Shown: positions 32,938-43,343, numbered from the stretch's first letter. The stretch is DNA of 64,000 nucleotides from Acinetobacter sp. ASP199 (GCF_022700675.1 NZ_CP062182.1:2418001-2482000), one strand, 5' to 3'. The notes: generated by a model from the sequence alone, not told the origin. Translations and numbers: made by a program.

Positions 32938-33014
32938 TGGCGCGCCTGACAGGATTCGAACCTGTGACCATCCGCTTAGAAGGCGGATGCTCTATCCAAC
33001 TGAGCTACAAGCGC
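32938..33014 (-). tRNA. tRNA-Arg(UCU)
   Basis: A 77-base cloverleaf, 5' GCGCTTGTAGCTCAG, anticodon TCT in CCGCCTTCTAAGCGG, encoded CCA. It is the only single-copy tRNA in this operon. Confidence 0.96.
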
Positions 33015-33049
33015 TTTACTGATGATTCTCACCATCCGCCTTGAAGAAT

Positions 33050-33126
33050 TGGTCGGAGCAGTAGGATTCGAACCTACGACCCCCTGGTCCCAAACCAGGT
33101 GCACTACCAGGCTGTGCTATGCTCCG
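33050..33126 (-). tRNA. tRNA-Pro(UGG), copy 1 in transcript order
   Basis: The first gene of the tRNA operon, same sequence as the two other Pro genes, about 45 bases after the promoter. Confidence 0.97.
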
Positions 33127-33172
33127 ATTCATCTCAGCTTTCGTATCAAGCTTATCGCTTGGTACGGTGTGC

Positions 33173-33201
33173 ATTCTAGGCGCGACGCCCTAAGACGTCA
33201 A
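33173..33201 (-). promoter_or_regulatory. Promoter of the tRNA operon
   Basis: Minus strand TTGACG, a 17-base spacer containing the GC-rich GGGCGTCGCGCC discriminator-like block, then TAGAAT. AT-rich sequence with A/T tracts lies just upstream, a candidate UP element. The start of transcription would be near 33166. Confidence 0.75.
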
Positions 33202-33279
33202 CACCTATATTTAAAAAAAATCAAAAAATCACTTCAAGCGTATATTTATCAAGCATTTCAGACATTTTTTATACAAATC

Positions 33280-34347
33280 CTAACGCTTTAGACCTGCACT
33301 AAAGTCCAGCATTCGATCAAGTGGTAATTTTGCCCGTTCTGCCAATGTAGGATCGACATGAATTTCCTGATCTCCATGTTGCAACACATGCAAAATGCCA
33401 TCAAGTTCATTCATCGCCATCCAAGGACAATGCGCACATGAACGGCATGTCGCGCCTTCCCCAGCAGTTGGTGCTTCAATCAGGATCTTGTTCGGTACAG
33501 CCTGCTGCATTTTGTAGAAAATGCCGCGGTCTGTTGCCACAATCAGTCGCTCATTCGGTAAAGTCTGAGCAGCTTTAATGAGTTGTGAAGTACTGCCGAC
33601 TGCATCTGCAATGGCAACTACCGATTCTGGCGATTCTGGGTGTACCAATACTGCTGCATCAGGATACAGTGCTTTCATGTTTTCAATGCCGCGCGCACGG
33701 AATTCTTCATGCACAATACACGCACCATCCCATAACAACATATCTGCACCGGTTTTCTTCTGAATATAACGACCAAGATGCTGATCCGGTGCCCAAATGA
33801 TTTTTTCACCTAAGCTATCTAGATGCTCGATAATTTCTACTGCACAGCTTGAAGTTACTACCCAATCCGCACGTGCTTTTACAGCTGCCGAAGTATTGGC
33901 ATAAACCACCACGGTATGATCAGGATGGGCATCACAGAACTTGGTAAATTCATCGACAGGACAGCCAAGATCCAGTGAACACGTTGCTTCTAGCGTTGGC
34001 ATGAGCACAGTTTTATTCGGTGATAAAATTTTTGAAGTTTCCCCCATAAATTTTACACCAGCAACGACCAGAGTAGATGCTGGATGATCACGACCAAAAC
34101 GTGCCATTTCCAAGGAATCAGACACACAACCACCGCTAAGTTCTGCCAGCTCCTGAACTTCAGGATCACAGTAATAATGTGCGACCAGTACAGCATCACG
34201 CTTTTTAAGTTCTGCCTGGATCTGAGCAAACTTTTCCTGCTTGGCCTGTTTACTCAACTGATGCTCTTTTGTCTCGCCCAAGCGATCTAAATGTGCCTGC
34301 ACAATTGATTTGGCTTCATTGGCTATCAGTTTGGTTGCATCATTCAT
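33280..34347 (-). CDS. nadA: Quinolinate synthase
   Basis: A 355-residue enzyme that condenses iminoaspartate (from NadB) with dihydroxyacetone phosphate to quinolinate for NAD synthesis, using an oxygen-sensitive [4Fe-4S] cluster. Marks are [14 protein letters not shown] near residue 50, [12 protein letters not shown] near 100, [10 protein letters not shown] near 125, and the C-terminal [15 protein letters not shown] near 296 with cluster-region cysteines. The start is the ATG at 34347 ([13 protein letters not shown]) with AGAGAAG ahead; the longer frame from 34392 adds 15 unlikely residues. No operon partner; argJ lies upstream with its own terminator. Confidence 0.96.
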   Translation of the reverse strand: MNDATKLIANEAKSIVQAHLDRLGETKEHQLSKQAKQEKFAQIQAELKKRDAVLVAHYYCDPEVQELAELSGGCVSDSLEMARFGRDHPASTLVVAGVKFMGETSKILSPNKTVLMPTLEATCSLDLGCPVDEFTKFCDAHPDHTVVVYANTSAAVKARADWVVTSSCAVEIIEHLDSLGEKIIWAPDQHLGRYIQKKTGADMLLWDGACIVHEEFRARGIENMKALYPDAAVLVHPESPESVVAIADAVGSTSQLIKAAQTLPNERLIVATDRGIFYKMQQAVPNKILIEAPTAGEGATCRSCAHCPWMAMNELDGILHVLQHGDQEIHVDPTLAERAKLPLDRMLDFSAGLKR

Positions 34348-34465
34348 AACAACGTCTTCTCTTTTCCTATATGCCTGACTTCCGCCAGACATCCATCCTA
34401 CATCACATACCGGTCAGTTTTTGCAATCTGCCTTTTTGACCATTTAGTAAAAAATTAAAAAGTAT

Positions 34466-34492
34466 AAAAAAGCCTCCAGACGGAGGCTTTTG
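34466..34492 (-). terminator. Terminator of argJ
   Basis: Minus-strand AAAAGCCTCCGTCTGGAGGCTTTTTT, a few bases behind the argJ stop. Confidence 0.85.
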
Positions 34493-34505
34493 AATTAAAT
34501 CAGCA

Positions 34506-35726
34506 TTATGAGCGATAGTCCGCATTAATTCGGACATAGTCATAAGACAGGTCACAAGTATAAACCGTATCTTTCGCTGTCCCTCGTCCAAGGTCAACAC
34601 GAATGGTCATCTCTGCCTGAGCCATTACTCGTGCACCAGCTTCTTCAGTATAGTCTGCTGCTGCACCACCATCTTTACAGATTTGTACATCATCTAACCA
34701 AACCTGAATTTTTGCAACGTCTAAGTTTGGCACACCTGCATAACCAATCGCAGCCAGGATACGCCCCCAGTTTGGATCAGAAGCAAAGATTGCTGTTTTC
34801 ACCAGCGGAGAATGCGCAATACTATATGCAATATCACAACATTCTTGTGTATTAGCCCCACCTTCAACTGCCACAGTGATGAACTTGGTCGCGCCTTCAC
34901 CATCACGTACGATCAATTGAGCCAAACGTTTCATGATACGTGTCAATACTTCAAGTAATACTGCATAACGTGGATCTTCGCTAGTGCTAATTTCAGTACC
35001 ACCCGCTTGACCCGTTGCAATAAAGATACAAGAGTCATTGGTTGAGGTGTCACCATCAATCGTAATACGGTTGAATGACACGTTGACTGTGGTAGAAAGC
35101 AGTTGTTGAACCAGTTCACGGCTAATCGGTGCATCAGTCGCTACATAACCCAACATGGTCGCCATGTTCGGACGGATCATACCTGCACCTTTAGAAATAC
35201 CAGTCATGGTATAAGTGATGCCATCCATTTCGAACTGTTCAGAAGCACCTTTGGGTGTGGTATCTGTAGTCATGATCCCAGTCGCTGCATCTCCCCATGC
35301 ATCATCACGCAATGAGTCTAGTGCTGGCTGTAAACCGCTTAATAGGCGCTCCATTGGTAGTTGCTCACCAATAACACCAGTTGAAAATGGCAGAATTTCA
35401 GCAGCATTTACCCCTGCGAGTTCTGCCAGTTTGGCACAAGTCGCTTCAGCATTTGCCATGCCTGTAGGCCCCGTACCCGCATTGGCATTCCCGGTATTGA
35501 TGACTAAATAACGTGGATTACCTACGGCTAAATGTGCCTTAGACACATGAACAGGTGCTGCACAGAAAGCATTCTGGGTAAATACGCCCGCAACATTGGA
35601 GCCTTCAGCCAGTTCAAATATCACCAGGTCACGTCGGTTCTGATAGCGCACATACGCTTCTGCCGAACCAATTTTCACCCCTTTCACCACATGCATCTGT
35701 GGCATAGATACGTCACCAACTGCCAT
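34506..35726 (-). CDS. argJ: Bifunctional glutamate N-acetyltransferase / amino-acid N-acetyltransferase
   Basis: A 406-residue ArgJ that recycles the acetyl group from N-acetylornithine to glutamate in arginine synthesis. The precursor self-cleaves before the nucleophilic Thr in [14 protein letters not shown] near residue 187, which is intact. Other family blocks are [15 protein letters not shown] near 45, [19 protein letters not shown] near 75 and [19 protein letters not shown] near 215. The length matches the family. Whether it also makes acetylglutamate from acetyl-CoA cannot be decided from sequence. It is monocistronic. Confidence 0.96.
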   Translation of the reverse strand: MAVGDVSMPQMHVVKGVKIGSAEAYVRYQNRRDLVIFELAEGSNVAGVFTQNAFCAAPVHVSKAHLAVGNPRYLVINTGNANAGTGPTGMANAEATCAKLAELAGVNAAEILPFSTGVIGEQLPMERLLSGLQPALDSLRDDAWGDAATGIMTTDTTPKGASEQFEMDGITYTMTGISKGAGMIRPNMATMLGYVATDAPISRELVQQLLSTTVNVSFNRITIDGDTSTNDSCIFIATGQAGGTEISTSEDPRYAVLLEVLTRIMKRLAQLIVRDGEGATKFITVAVEGGANTQECCDIAYSIAHSPLVKTAIFASDPNWGRILAAIGYAGVPNLDVAKIQVWLDDVQICKDGGAAADYTEEAGARVMAQAEMTIRVDLGRGTAKDTVYTCDLSYDYVRINADYRS

Positions 35727-35825
35727 TTTAAAATGTCCAATATTGAAGTTTTAGAAAAATACAGCTTAGTTGATCTGAAACAAAAAATCGAGCCAAAGCC
35801 TGACAGACACTCTCTTTTCTTATGG

Positions 35826-35868
35826 TTTTTCACAATAAAAAACCAGTCATAGCGACTGGTTTTATTCA
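35826..35868. terminator. Terminator behind the small exported-protein gene
   Basis: AAAAAACCAGTCATAGCGACTGGTTTTATT, an 8-bp stem with A and T tracts; it lies just downstream of the gene ending at 35881 on the minus strand. Confidence 0.75.
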
Positions 35869-35880
35869 GCTCAGCAAAAC

Positions 35881-36234
35881 TTAGTTTTTTACCAGCTGGG
35901 TTGCTTGATCAAGCAGTGCTTTTTTCGCTTGTTGCTGACTGGTTGCAGATAAGGCCGGATTAGATGCCACAATACGGTCTGCATTGGCTGCATTGGCCGC
36001 AGTAATTGCAGCAGTTTGCAATACAATCGGACGATTCGGATTGGCAAAGGTATAACGGATACCTGTACGAGGACTTTCTACAGTCACCTGACCATTTGCA
36101 TCTACCTGAGCAGGTGCAGTTGTTGGGCCAATAGCTTGTTTTACTTTATCTACAGTTGTGGTTTCTGAAGCTGCAAAACTCAATGTAGGGATTGCCAATG
36201 CAGCAATCATCAACGGTTTTAATACTTTTTTCAT
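35881..36234 (-). CDS. Small exported protein, function unknown
   Basis: A 117-residue protein with a clear signal peptide (KKVLKPLMIAALAIPTLSFA, residues 2-21). The mature part is Ala/Thr/Gln-rich with a segment TVESPRTGIRYTFANPNRP near 51-69 and a helical, Ala-rich C-terminus. There are no cysteines in the mature part and no domain I recognise. I chose ATG 36234 since it begins the signal peptide directly; upstream in-frame codons would bury it. It sits between secA and argJ with its own terminator. Periplasmic location is likely, function not assignable. Confidence 0.75.
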   Translation of the reverse strand: MKKVLKPLMIAALAIPTLSFAASETTTVDKVKQAIGPTTAPAQVDANGQVTVESPRTGIRYTFANPNRPIVLQTAAITAANAANADRIVASNPALSATSQQQAKKALLDQATQLVKN

Positions 36235-36328
36235 TGTCTGTCCGCAATTTGATGTCCAATGAGCAACTAAATAACACTTAATGTTGTGAACTGCAATTCC
36301 AAATGTGCTTTTGAAAAACTTTTTCACA

Positions 36329-36364
36329 TAAAAAATCAGAGCTCTGAGGCTCTGATTTTTTTAT
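36329..36364 (-). terminator. Terminator of secA
   Basis: AAAAATCAGAGCTCTGAGGCTCTGATTTTTTT, with stem AATCAGAG / CTCTGATT, just after the secA stop on the minus strand. Confidence 0.8.
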
Positions 36365-36369
36365 ATCAC

Positions 36370-39096
36370 TTAAATTTTACCGTGACACTGTTTGTATTTC
36401 AGGCCTGAACCACATGGACATGGTGCATTACGGCTTGCAGGTGGTTCAAATACTGGTGCAACTGAAGTGGTATTAGCATTTTGAAGGGTATGATCTTCTT
36501 CCCCATCTTCCAGCAGGCTATCGAATTCCTGATGGGATAACTGGATACGCATTGCTTCAGCCTGAGCCTGTTGCTGTGCTTCCATCTCAGCCAGTTCTTC
36601 TGCCGTTGGCACATGGATACGGGATAGATCCATCACCACATCAGACTTGATTACACCCAGCATATTCACGAACAGGTTATACGCTTCTTTTTTGTATTCC
36701 TGTTCCGGATTTTTCTGTGCATAACCACGTAAATGAATACCTTGGCGAAGATAATCCATTGCCGCCAGATGCTCTTTCCAGTGACGGTCCAGAGAATTTA
36801 ACAGGAAGTGACGTTCCAAAGTTGCTGCCGATTCAGCACCCATCTGTTCACGACGTTCGCGGTAGCGATTGATCACTTCATCCGTAATACGTTCAACCAA
36901 ACCTTCTTCATCCAGACGGCGGTCCTGTTCCAACCATTGACCGACTGGTAATTCGAAGTTCAAGTCTTCCTTCAGTGCCTGTTCTAAACCTTCAATATCC
37001 CACTGGTCATGAATAGATTCTGGTGGAACATAGTTAGCAATCATGCCCTTCATGACATCGCGGATCATTTCTTCGATGTAATCTTGCAGAGAATTTTCTG
37101 CCAGAATGTCATCACGTTGAGAATAGATAATCTTACGTTGTTCGTTATTTACGTCATCGTATTTCAACAGGTTTTTACGAATATCAAAGTTACGTGCTTC
37201 AACTTTACGCTGCGCATTTTCAATTGAGCGCGATACCATCTTGTGCTCAATCGCTTCATCTTCTTGCAGACCCATGGCACGCATCATGGCAATGATACGG
37301 TCGCCTGCGAAGATACGCATCAAGTCATCTTCAAGAGACAGATAGAAACGCGATACACCTGGGTCACCTTGACGACCGGCACGACCACGGAGCTGGTTAT
37401 CAATACGACGTGATTCATGACGCTCAGAACCAATAATGTGCAAGCCACCTGATGCCAATACCGCTTCATGGTTTTCTTCCCATTCAGCTTTCAGTTGCGC
37501 TTCATCTTCAGGTGTTGGATTCTCAATTTTGGCGAGTTTGGCTTTCCAGTTACCGCCCAGCAAAATATCGGTACCACGACCTGCCATGTTGGTCGCAATC
37601 GTTACTGCACGTGGTGCACCCGCTTGAGCAATAATATCTGCTTCACGTTCGTGCTGCTTCGCATTTAGAACTTCATGCTGAATACCCGCCTCTCGCAATT
37701 TTTCAGAAAGAATTTCAGACGCTTCAATCGTTGCCGTACCAATGAGAATCGGTGCGACACCTGCTTCGTGGACACGTTGAATTTCCTGAATAATCGCGTT
37801 GTATTTACCTTCACGATTCAGGTAAATCAAGTCATTCTGGTCATTACGAATCATTGGACGGTGGGTTGGAATAAGTACCACATCCAGACCGTAAATTTCT
37901 TTCATTTCCGCAGCTTCAGTATCCGCTGTACCGGTCATACCAGACAATTTTTTGTAAAGACGGAAATAGTTCTGGAAAGTTGTCGTTGCAAGGGTCTGGT
38001 TTTCAGGCTGGATTTCCAGACCTTCTTTGGCTTCTACCGCTTGATGCAGACCTTCAGACCAACGACGACCCGGCATGGTACGACCTGTGTTCTCATCGAC
38101 AATGATCACTTCACCTTCATGGATGATGTAATGCACGTTGCGTTGGTACAGGTAGTGTGCACGAATTGCCGCAGTCACATGATGCACCAGATTCAGGTTA
38201 GAAGCCGAATACAGGCTCTCACCCTCAGCCAGCAAGCCCATTGCAATCAGTTCATTCTCCACGAATTCAAAACCAACTTCAGTAATTTCTACAGAACGCT
38301 GTTTTTCATCAATCCAGAAATGACCGCCATCCGGCACTTTCTCTTCTTTTTGTGGATGTAATTTTGGTGGAATGCTATTGATTGCAGAATAAAGCTGAGA
38401 AGAGTCTTCACTTTGACCAGAGATGATCAATGGTGTACGTGCTTCATCGATCAGGATCGAGTCGACCTCATCGATAATGGCATAAGTCAGACCACGCTGC
38501 TTTTTCTCTGCCAGCGAGAACACCATGTTGTCACGCAGATAGTCAAAACCGAATTCGTTATTGGTACCGTAAGTGATATCGGCTTTATAGGCTTCAGCTT
38601 TTTCTGCCGGGTTTTGCATAGAGTAAATAATACCAATGCTCAAACCCAAAAATTCGAATAATGGACGGTTTAACTCGGCATCACGCTGTGCCAGGTAGTC
38701 ATTCACAGTAATGACATGCACACCCTGACCACTCAAGGCATTCAGATAACAGGCCAAGGTACCCATCAGGGTTTTACCTTCACCCGTACGCATCTCGGCA
38801 ATTTTGCCTTCATGCAGGGTGATACCACCAATCAGCTGTACGTCGTAATGACGCATTCCCATGATACGTTTACCTGCTTCACGGCAGACTGCAAACGCTT
38901 CAGGAAGTAATTTATCTAGACTTTCGCCGTTATTATATCGTTGTTTGAATTCTTCAGTTTTTGCAGATAAGTCTGCATCGCTTAGGGCAGATATCGTCGG
39001 CTCGAGCGCATTAATCTTGTCTACGATTTTACGCATGCGTTTGAGTTCGCGCTCATTTTTGGTACCGAAGATTCCTCCGATCAGACTTGCCAACAT
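36370..39096 (-). CDS. secA: Preprotein translocase ATPase SecA
   Basis: A 908-residue motor of the Sec pathway that drives unfolded preproteins through SecYEG with ATP. Visible are the Walker A block [13 protein letters not shown] near residue 100, Walker B and [20 protein letters not shown] near 205, the second helicase domain [18 protein letters not shown] near 505 and [30 protein letters not shown] in pieces near 545-575. The C-terminus ends with the zinc-binding SEC-C motif [14 protein letters not shown], which binds SecB. Full length and apparently intact. Transcribed alone, divergent from the peroxiredoxin gene across a 320-base gap. Confidence 0.98.
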   Translation of the reverse strand: MLASLIGGIFGTKNERELKRMRKIVDKINALEPTISALSDADLSAKTEEFKQRYNNGESLDKLLPEAFAVCREAGKRIMGMRHYDVQLIGGITLHEGKIAEMRTGEGKTLMGTLACYLNALSGQGVHVITVNDYLAQRDAELNRPLFEFLGLSIGIIYSMQNPAEKAEAYKADITYGTNNEFGFDYLRDNMVFSLAEKKQRGLTYAIIDEVDSILIDEARTPLIISGQSEDSSQLYSAINSIPPKLHPQKEEKVPDGGHFWIDEKQRSVEITEVGFEFVENELIAMGLLAEGESLYSASNLNLVHHVTAAIRAHYLYQRNVHYIIHEGEVIIVDENTGRTMPGRRWSEGLHQAVEAKEGLEIQPENQTLATTTFQNYFRLYKKLSGMTGTADTEAAEMKEIYGLDVVLIPTHRPMIRNDQNDLIYLNREGKYNAIIQEIQRVHEAGVAPILIGTATIEASEILSEKLREAGIQHEVLNAKQHEREADIIAQAGAPRAVTIATNMAGRGTDILLGGNWKAKLAKIENPTPEDEAQLKAEWEENHEAVLASGGLHIIGSERHESRRIDNQLRGRAGRQGDPGVSRFYLSLEDDLMRIFAGDRIIAMMRAMGLQEDEAIEHKMVSRSIENAQRKVEARNFDIRKNLLKYDDVNNEQRKIIYSQRDDILAENSLQDYIEEMIRDVMKGMIANYVPPESIHDQWDIEGLEQALKEDLNFELPVGQWLEQDRRLDEEGLVERITDEVINRYRERREQMGAESAATLERHFLLNSLDRHWKEHLAAMDYLRQGIHLRGYAQKNPEQEYKKEAYNLFVNMLGVIKSDVVMDLSRIHVPTAEELAEMEAQQQAQAEAMRIQLSHQEFDSLLEDGEEDHTLQNANTTSVAPVFEPPASRNAPCPCGSGLKYKQCHGKI

Positions 39097-39418
39097 GAAT
39101 AGACTCTCTAAATCTTGCTTGTCAAATGAATATGTTCTTAGTCGTTTATTATGGTGCTAGAAATTTGAACTACAAGGGTTTTAATAAAAAAACCTTATTC
39201 CAGCTTCCAGCCCGGAGATCTAAGGCAAGCTAATGTAGCAAATTTTGAACATGCAATATAGTAAAATGCATGGCTGTTTAATTCAAAAGCAGATAGATGG
39301 ATTTCATCTTTATGCACTTTTATTCATAAGAAAAGCTAAAAACACTATTTTTAATTATAAAAAAACTGGTTCATATTAGATTTATCCAAATCAATAACAG
39401 AATTTAGAGGCACACATC
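39097..39418. other. Divergent intergenic region secA / peroxiredoxin
   Basis: About 320 bases, AT-rich, holding the promoters for secA (minus) and the peroxiredoxin gene (plus). I could not pick a confident -35/-10 pair or an OxyR-like site by eye. Confidence 0.5.
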
Positions 39419-40060
39419 ATGGCTTTACGTTTAGGCGATACCGCACCAAACTTTGAACAACAATCAAGCGAAGGTCTCATTAATTTCTATGACTTTCTAG
39501 GGGATAGCTGGGGTATCCTGTTCTCGCATCCAGCAGATTATACGCCGGTATGTACCACTGAACTTGGCTTTACTGCAAAGCTTAAAGATGAATTTGAAAA
39601 GCGTAGTGTAAAAGCGATTGCATTATCCGTAGATGATGTGGATTCGCATCATGGCTGGATCAAAGATATTAATGAAACTCAAAATACCAGCGTGAATTTC
39701 CCAATTCTTGCAGATCAGGATCGCAAGGTGTCCACCTTATATGATTTCATTCACCCAAATGCGAGTGAAACTTTAACTGTACGCTCTTTGGTTATCATTG
39801 ACCCAAATAAAAAAGTTCGCCTGATCATTACTTACCCTGCATCGACTGGTCGTAACTTCCACGAAATTCTACGTGTGGTTGATTCACTTCAGTTGACTGA
39901 TCACCATAAAGTGGCAACGCCTGCCAACTGGCAACAAGGTGAAGACGTAGTGATTGTGCCTTCCCTGAAAGATGAGGAAGAAATCAAACAACGCTTCCCT
40001 AAAGGTTATAAGGCAGTGACTCCTTATCTGCGTTTAACGCCCCAGCCTGAGCAAGGATAA
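39419..40060 (+). CDS. 1-Cys peroxiredoxin (Prx6 type)
   Basis: A 213-residue peroxiredoxin. The peroxidatic cysteine is Cys45 in SHPADYTPVCTTELG, and no second cysteine is visible, so this is the 1-Cys Prx6 class; the longer C-terminal arm (PANWQQGEDVVIVPSL, then KGYKAVTPYLRLTP) is typical. It reduces hydrogen peroxide and organic hydroperoxides, with glutathione or another thiol resolving the sulfenate. AGAGG lies eight bases before the ATG. Single gene. Confidence 0.95.
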   Translation: MALRLGDTAPNFEQQSSEGLINFYDFLGDSWGILFSHPADYTPVCTTELGFTAKLKDEFEKRSVKAIALSVDDVDSHHGWIKDINETQNTSVNFPILADQDRKVSTLYDFIHPNASETLTVRSLVIIDPNKKVRLIITYPASTGRNFHEILRVVDSLQLTDHHKVATPANWQQGEDVVIVPSLKDEEEIKQRFPKGYKAVTPYLRLTPQPEQG

Positions 40061-40330
40061 GCAGAGCGTTGCTCTGTCCTTGCGCAAGACGAGAAGCTAT
40101 GCTTCGAGTAATAATAATTAAAGCGCTGCTTTAATTATTCGCAAGACAAGCGGAGCGCGTAGTTTTGGATAAGTGAAACACCTAGTACTTATTGATTCAC
40201 CGAAGTATGAATATTTTAAATGCTGTAAGTTACTCTCCACCATGGAAATGAAGATGGTCAAAATCCTAAACATTCATTTCCATGTTTTGGTCGAAACCCA
40301 TTGACGAGCCGGGTTCTCGAACTTCTTCTA
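40061..40330. repeat. REP-like palindromic intergenic region
   Basis: About 270 bases without a gene, rich in hairpins: CAGAGCGTTGCTCTG near 40062, AAGCTATGCTT near 40094, a 12-bp stem AATAATTAAAGC-GCT-GCTTTAATTATT at 40113-40139, and CATGGAAATGAA / TTCATTTCCATG at 40241-40252 and 40273-40284. The 40113 stem resembles the one between hisD and hisC. Confidence 0.6.
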
Positions 40331-40358
40331 AAGCCTGTCTTCAGACAGGCTTTTTCTT
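40331..40358 (+). terminator. Intrinsic terminator downstream of the peroxiredoxin gene
   Basis: AAAGCCTGTC-TTCA-GACAGGCTTTTTC, upstream of the phosphatase gene. It probably ends the peroxiredoxin transcript or a small transcript from the repeat region. Confidence 0.7.
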
Positions 40359-40412
40359 GTGAAAAGTTCTATTCTGTTTAAGATAGTGATTAAAACTACA
40401 ATACAGATCGCC

Positions 40413-40991
40413 ATGAAAAATTATTATTCGTTTCTTATCGTTTCTATCTTTGCCTTACCTGGCTGTATGACTACACCCGCCTTTCCAGAGCACCAGCGTC
40501 CTGCACATTGGGGACAGGAACTACATACACAGCATAATTTTTATCAGATCAATAATGAAGTCTACCGAAGTGAACAGCCAAGCCATGAACTGAAACCGTT
40601 GTTGAAACAGTATGATATTGATGTAGTGATTAATCTGCGTTCACGCGACAAAGATTCAGCAATACTCGACAATGAAAATCTCAAGCTAAGACATGTACCT
40701 ATTCATACTTGGGCGATGCAACGTGAAGATTTACTGAAAGTGATGCAGTTAATTCAGCAGGCACGGCAAAACAATGAAAAGGTTTTATTACACTGCTATC
40801 ACGGTTCTGATCGTACTGGTGCCAGCGTAGCCATGTACCGGATTATTTTTCAGAACTGGAGTATTGAAGATGCGGTAAAAGAAATGAAACATGGCGGTTA
40901 TGGCTTTCACAGTATCTGGCGCAATATTGACAAATTATTCACTCCTGAAAATGTAAAATGGATCCGAGAACAACTCACGGATCCATTTTAA
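40413..40991 (+). CDS. Dual-specificity-type protein tyrosine phosphatase lipoprotein
   Basis: A 192-residue lipoprotein: the signal peptide ends in LPGC (about residue 18). The domain is a cysteine-dependent phosphatase with VINLRSRDKDSA near residue 75 and the P-loop HCYHGSDRTGAS (CX5R) near 128. The general-acid loop may be PIHTWAMQ, with no Asp visible at the usual place, so catalysis is uncertain. It is lipid-anchored outside the cytoplasm, where inositol phosphates, lipids or surface polymers could be substrates; this is an inference. The ATG at 40413 starts the signal peptide; the ribosome-binding site is weak. Confidence 0.85.
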   Translation: MKNYYSFLIVSIFALPGCMTTPAFPEHQRPAHWGQELHTQHNFYQINNEVYRSEQPSHELKPLLKQYDIDVVINLRSRDKDSAILDNENLKLRHVPIHTWAMQREDLLKVMQLIQQARQNNEKVLLHCYHGSDRTGASVAMYRIIFQNWSIEDAVKEMKHGGYGFHSIWRNIDKLFTPENVKWIREQLTDPF

Positions 40992-41010
40992 AGTTTAAAG
41001 CAGAGTTAGA

Positions 41011-42060
41011 TTAACGTTTATCTAAAGGCACCCAATCGTTAACCCAGGCTGATTTCATGTTCAGACTGGCATCAGAAGCGATTTTCTTACGTAGTGCATC
41101 CGCAGTTTCACGGTCTTTCGATGGACCAACCATAATTCGCACCCCTTTTGAGGTTGGGCTCTTGGTCACCTTATAGCCTTTAGCACGAAGTTTTGCCGCA
41201 ATCGCATCAGCATTGGCTTCATTGGCAGCCAGTGCCACCTGAACCATCCATTGCTTGTCATCTTCGCCTTCCAGCAATTTACGTGCTTTTTCAGCTTCAG
41301 CCTTTTTCTTGGCTTCTTCAGCTTTACGTTTTTCCTCAGCTTTACGTTTTTCCTCTGCCTTACGTTTCTCTTCGGCAGCTTTTTGTTCAGCCTCTTTCTT
41401 TGCAGCAGCTTTACGCTGTTCTTCTGCTTTCTGCTGTTCGGCTTTACGCTTTACTTCGGCCTGACGTTTTTCTTCAGCAGCCTTGCGTTCAGCTTCTTTC
41501 TTCTCAGCCGCTTTACGTTCTTCTGCTTTGCGCTTTTCCTCTGCAGCTTTACGCTCAGCTTCTTTCTTCACAGCGTCAGAAGAATTTTGCTGCTGGGTTA
41601 AGTTCTGCTGCTCAAGCTTTTTTTGCGCAGCCGCTTTGTCCTCGGCTAAACGCTTCTGTTTGGCCTGTTCATCTTCTACCAGTTCTGGCGGAATATTGTC
41701 TGAGCTTTGCTGGCCCATACGATGTGCATTGAGTGCAGCATATTCTTCAGCCGCTTTACGTGCTGCATCCGCTTCAGCCTGCTGTTGCATCGCCAGGAAT
41801 TCTGCTGCACGTGCTTCCTGCTCAGCCACGGCCTTTTCACGGTCACGGCGCTGCTGTTCCAGAAGACGTTTTTCAGTTTCAACATCCACCGTCAGTGAAC
41901 CCGGGCCACCGATATCGCGGCTTTCTACCTGAGCCGGCTGTTCCGGCACATTCACACTATGATGATCAATTTCTGCTTTGCCTTTCAGGAGTAATGCTGC
42001 CAATAAAACACCACCACCTAATAAAACAACGCCTCCCATCCAGCGTTGTTTGTTATTCAT
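41011..42060 (-). CDS. SPOR-domain inner-membrane protein (DedD-like)
   Basis: A 349-residue protein with a short cytoplasmic N-terminus, one membrane helix (MGGVVLLGGGVLLAALLLKG, residues 8-27), a long highly charged Lys/Glu/Ala-rich coiled coil (about 60-270) built from imperfect EEKRKAEE / ERKAAEKKE repeats, and a C-terminal SPOR domain (QWMVQVALAANEANAD to the end). SPOR domains bind denuded septal peptidoglycan, so it should act at the division site, like DedD. The start at 42060 overlaps the folC stop as ATGA. It is the last gene of trpA-accD-folC, where dedD sits in E. coli. Confidence 0.88.
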   Translation of the reverse strand: MNNKQRWMGGVVLLGGGVLLAALLLKGKAEIDHHSVNVPEQPAQVESRDIGGPGSLTVDVETEKRLLEQQRRDREKAVAEQEARAAEFLAMQQQAEADAARKAAEEYAALNAHRMGQQSSDNIPPELVEDEQAKQKRLAEDKAAAQKKLEQQNLTQQQNSSDAVKKEAERKAAEEKRKAEERKAAEKKEAERKAAEEKRQAEVKRKAEQQKAEEQRKAAAKKEAEQKAAEEKRKAEEKRKAEEKRKAEEAKKKAEAEKARKLLEGEDDKQWMVQVALAANEANADAIAAKLRAKGYKVTKSPTSKGVRIMVGPSKDRETADALRKKIASDASLNMKSAWVNDWVPLDKR

Positions 42061-43343
42061 TGACATTCTTCCAAATACTCCCATACCGCTTCTAACGTAT
42101 GAAATGAACCACACACCAAGATCAGCTGATTATTATTCGTTTCATCCAGCGCTGATTGAAAAGCTAATTTAACATTGTTATAGGTTTCCACCGCTTGCCC
42201 AGCTAAAGCATCAGTCAATACCGACAGCTCTGCTGCACGTGGAACATTTAACGGTGCAATTTTCCATAATCGGATACTGTCTTTCAATAACCCAACCACA
42301 GAATTTATATCTTTATCGCCTAACATCGAAAAGACACAGACCACTTCAGAAATCTGTGAATGATGTTTTAAATAGTGACCCAACTGTCTTAACAGAAATT
42401 CGACCCCATGCGGATTATGCCCGGCATCAAATATCACCGTTTTATTTGCAATTTCACGAATCTCAAAACGACCTGGCAATTTTGCCGTTTGGATTCCTTG
42501 TGCAATGGCTTCCTGACTGACTTCCAGACCACTCACCAGAATTGCGGCAACAGCTGTCGAGATATTATCCAGTGCCAGTGAACCTGTCGGAAGTTTCAAG
42601 GTTGTTCCAGAAGATGCAAAGCCCCAAGATTGACCATCTTCAAAGGCTTCATAAAAATAATCACGATTGATGGCATATAACGGCGCTATACATTCAGCCG
42701 CCTTGTCTAAAATCGCTTGAGGAATGTCCTGTTGTCCGCCAAAAACCACCGGAATATTTGGACGGATAATACCGGCTTTTTCAAAGGCAATTTTTTCAAT
42801 GGTATCGCCGAGCCAATCGGTATGGTCCAGACCAATATTGCTAATCACTGCAACATCTGGATTGACGACATTGACTACGTCCAGACGACCGCCCAAACCC
42901 ACTTCCAGCACCCAGACATCACACGCTTCATTTTTAAAAATAACAAAGGCAGCGAGTGTGGTTGCTTCAAAGAAAGACAGGCTCAAACCACATTCGCGGC
43001 GAGCCTGATCGACTTCAACAAAAGCAGCTATCAGCAACTGATCTTCAACTTCAATACCGCGCAGTTTGACACGTTCATTAAAGCGATACACATGCGGGGA
43101 TTGATATAAGCCAACTTTCAAACCTTGCGCATTTAGAATGGCGGCCAAGGTGGTCGTGGTCGAACCTTTACCATTGGTTCCAGCAACGGTCAGCACTTTG
43201 GCTTCAGGCTGTGTAACGCCCAGCTTTTCAGCGACTGGAATGACGCGCTCCAGACCTAAATCAATACCCGTAACGTGAACATGGCTCCAATAATCGAGCC
43301 ATGTATCTAAAGAATCTGTTGCTAAAGGTGCTGCTGTGTTCAA
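42057..43343 (-). CDS. folC: Bifunctional folylpolyglutamate synthase / dihydrofolate synthase
   Basis: A 428-residue Mur-ligase-type enzyme that adds glutamate to dihydropteroate and then further glutamates to folates. The P-loop is VAGTNGKGSTTTT at residues 53-65; ISNIGLDHTDWLGDTIEKIAFEKAGI lies near 165-190 and FDAGHNPHGVEF near 308. The only plausible start is TTG at 43343, which overlaps the accD stop as TTGA; no ATG exists in frame before the conserved sequence. It is therefore coupled to accD translation. The TTG start is unusual and may keep expression low. Confidence 0.95.
   Translation of the reverse strand: MNTAAPLATDSLDTWLDYWSHVHVTGIDLGLERVIPVAEKLGVTQPEAKVLTVAGTNGKGSTTTTLAAILNAQGLKVGLYQSPHVYRFNERVKLRGIEVEDQLLIAAFVEVDQARRECGLSLSFFEATTLAAFVIFKNEACDVWVLEVGLGGRLDVVNVVNPDVAVISNIGLDHTDWLGDTIEKIAFEKAGIIRPNIPVVFGGQQDIPQAILDKAAECIAPLYAINRDYFYEAFEDGQSWGFASSGTTLKLPTGSLALDNISTAVAAILVSGLEVSQEAIAQGIQTAKLPGRFEIREIANKTVIFDAGHNPHGVEFLLRQLGHYLKHHSQISEVVCVFSMLGDKDINSVVGLLKDSIRLWKIAPLNVPRAAELSVLTDALAGQAVETYNNVKLAFQSALDETNNNQLILVCGSFHTLEAVWEYLEECQ

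Noticed and set aside
32483..33126. Regular repeats that might suggest a CRISPR array
   Set aside because: The repeated units are complete tRNA-Pro and tRNA-His genes with CCA ends; spacing and size are wrong for CRISPR.
37675..38361. A 228-codon open frame opposite secA
   Set aside because: It is the antisense shadow of a highly conserved gene; its composition reflects secA codon use.
38410..39240. Possibility of a mobile island around secA
   Set aside because: Gene content is core metabolism and there are no integrase, tRNA-end duplication or transposase traces.
41193..42095. Several long frames opposite the SPOR-domain gene
   Set aside because: They arise from the low-complexity Lys/Glu/Ala coiled-coil repeats read in reverse.
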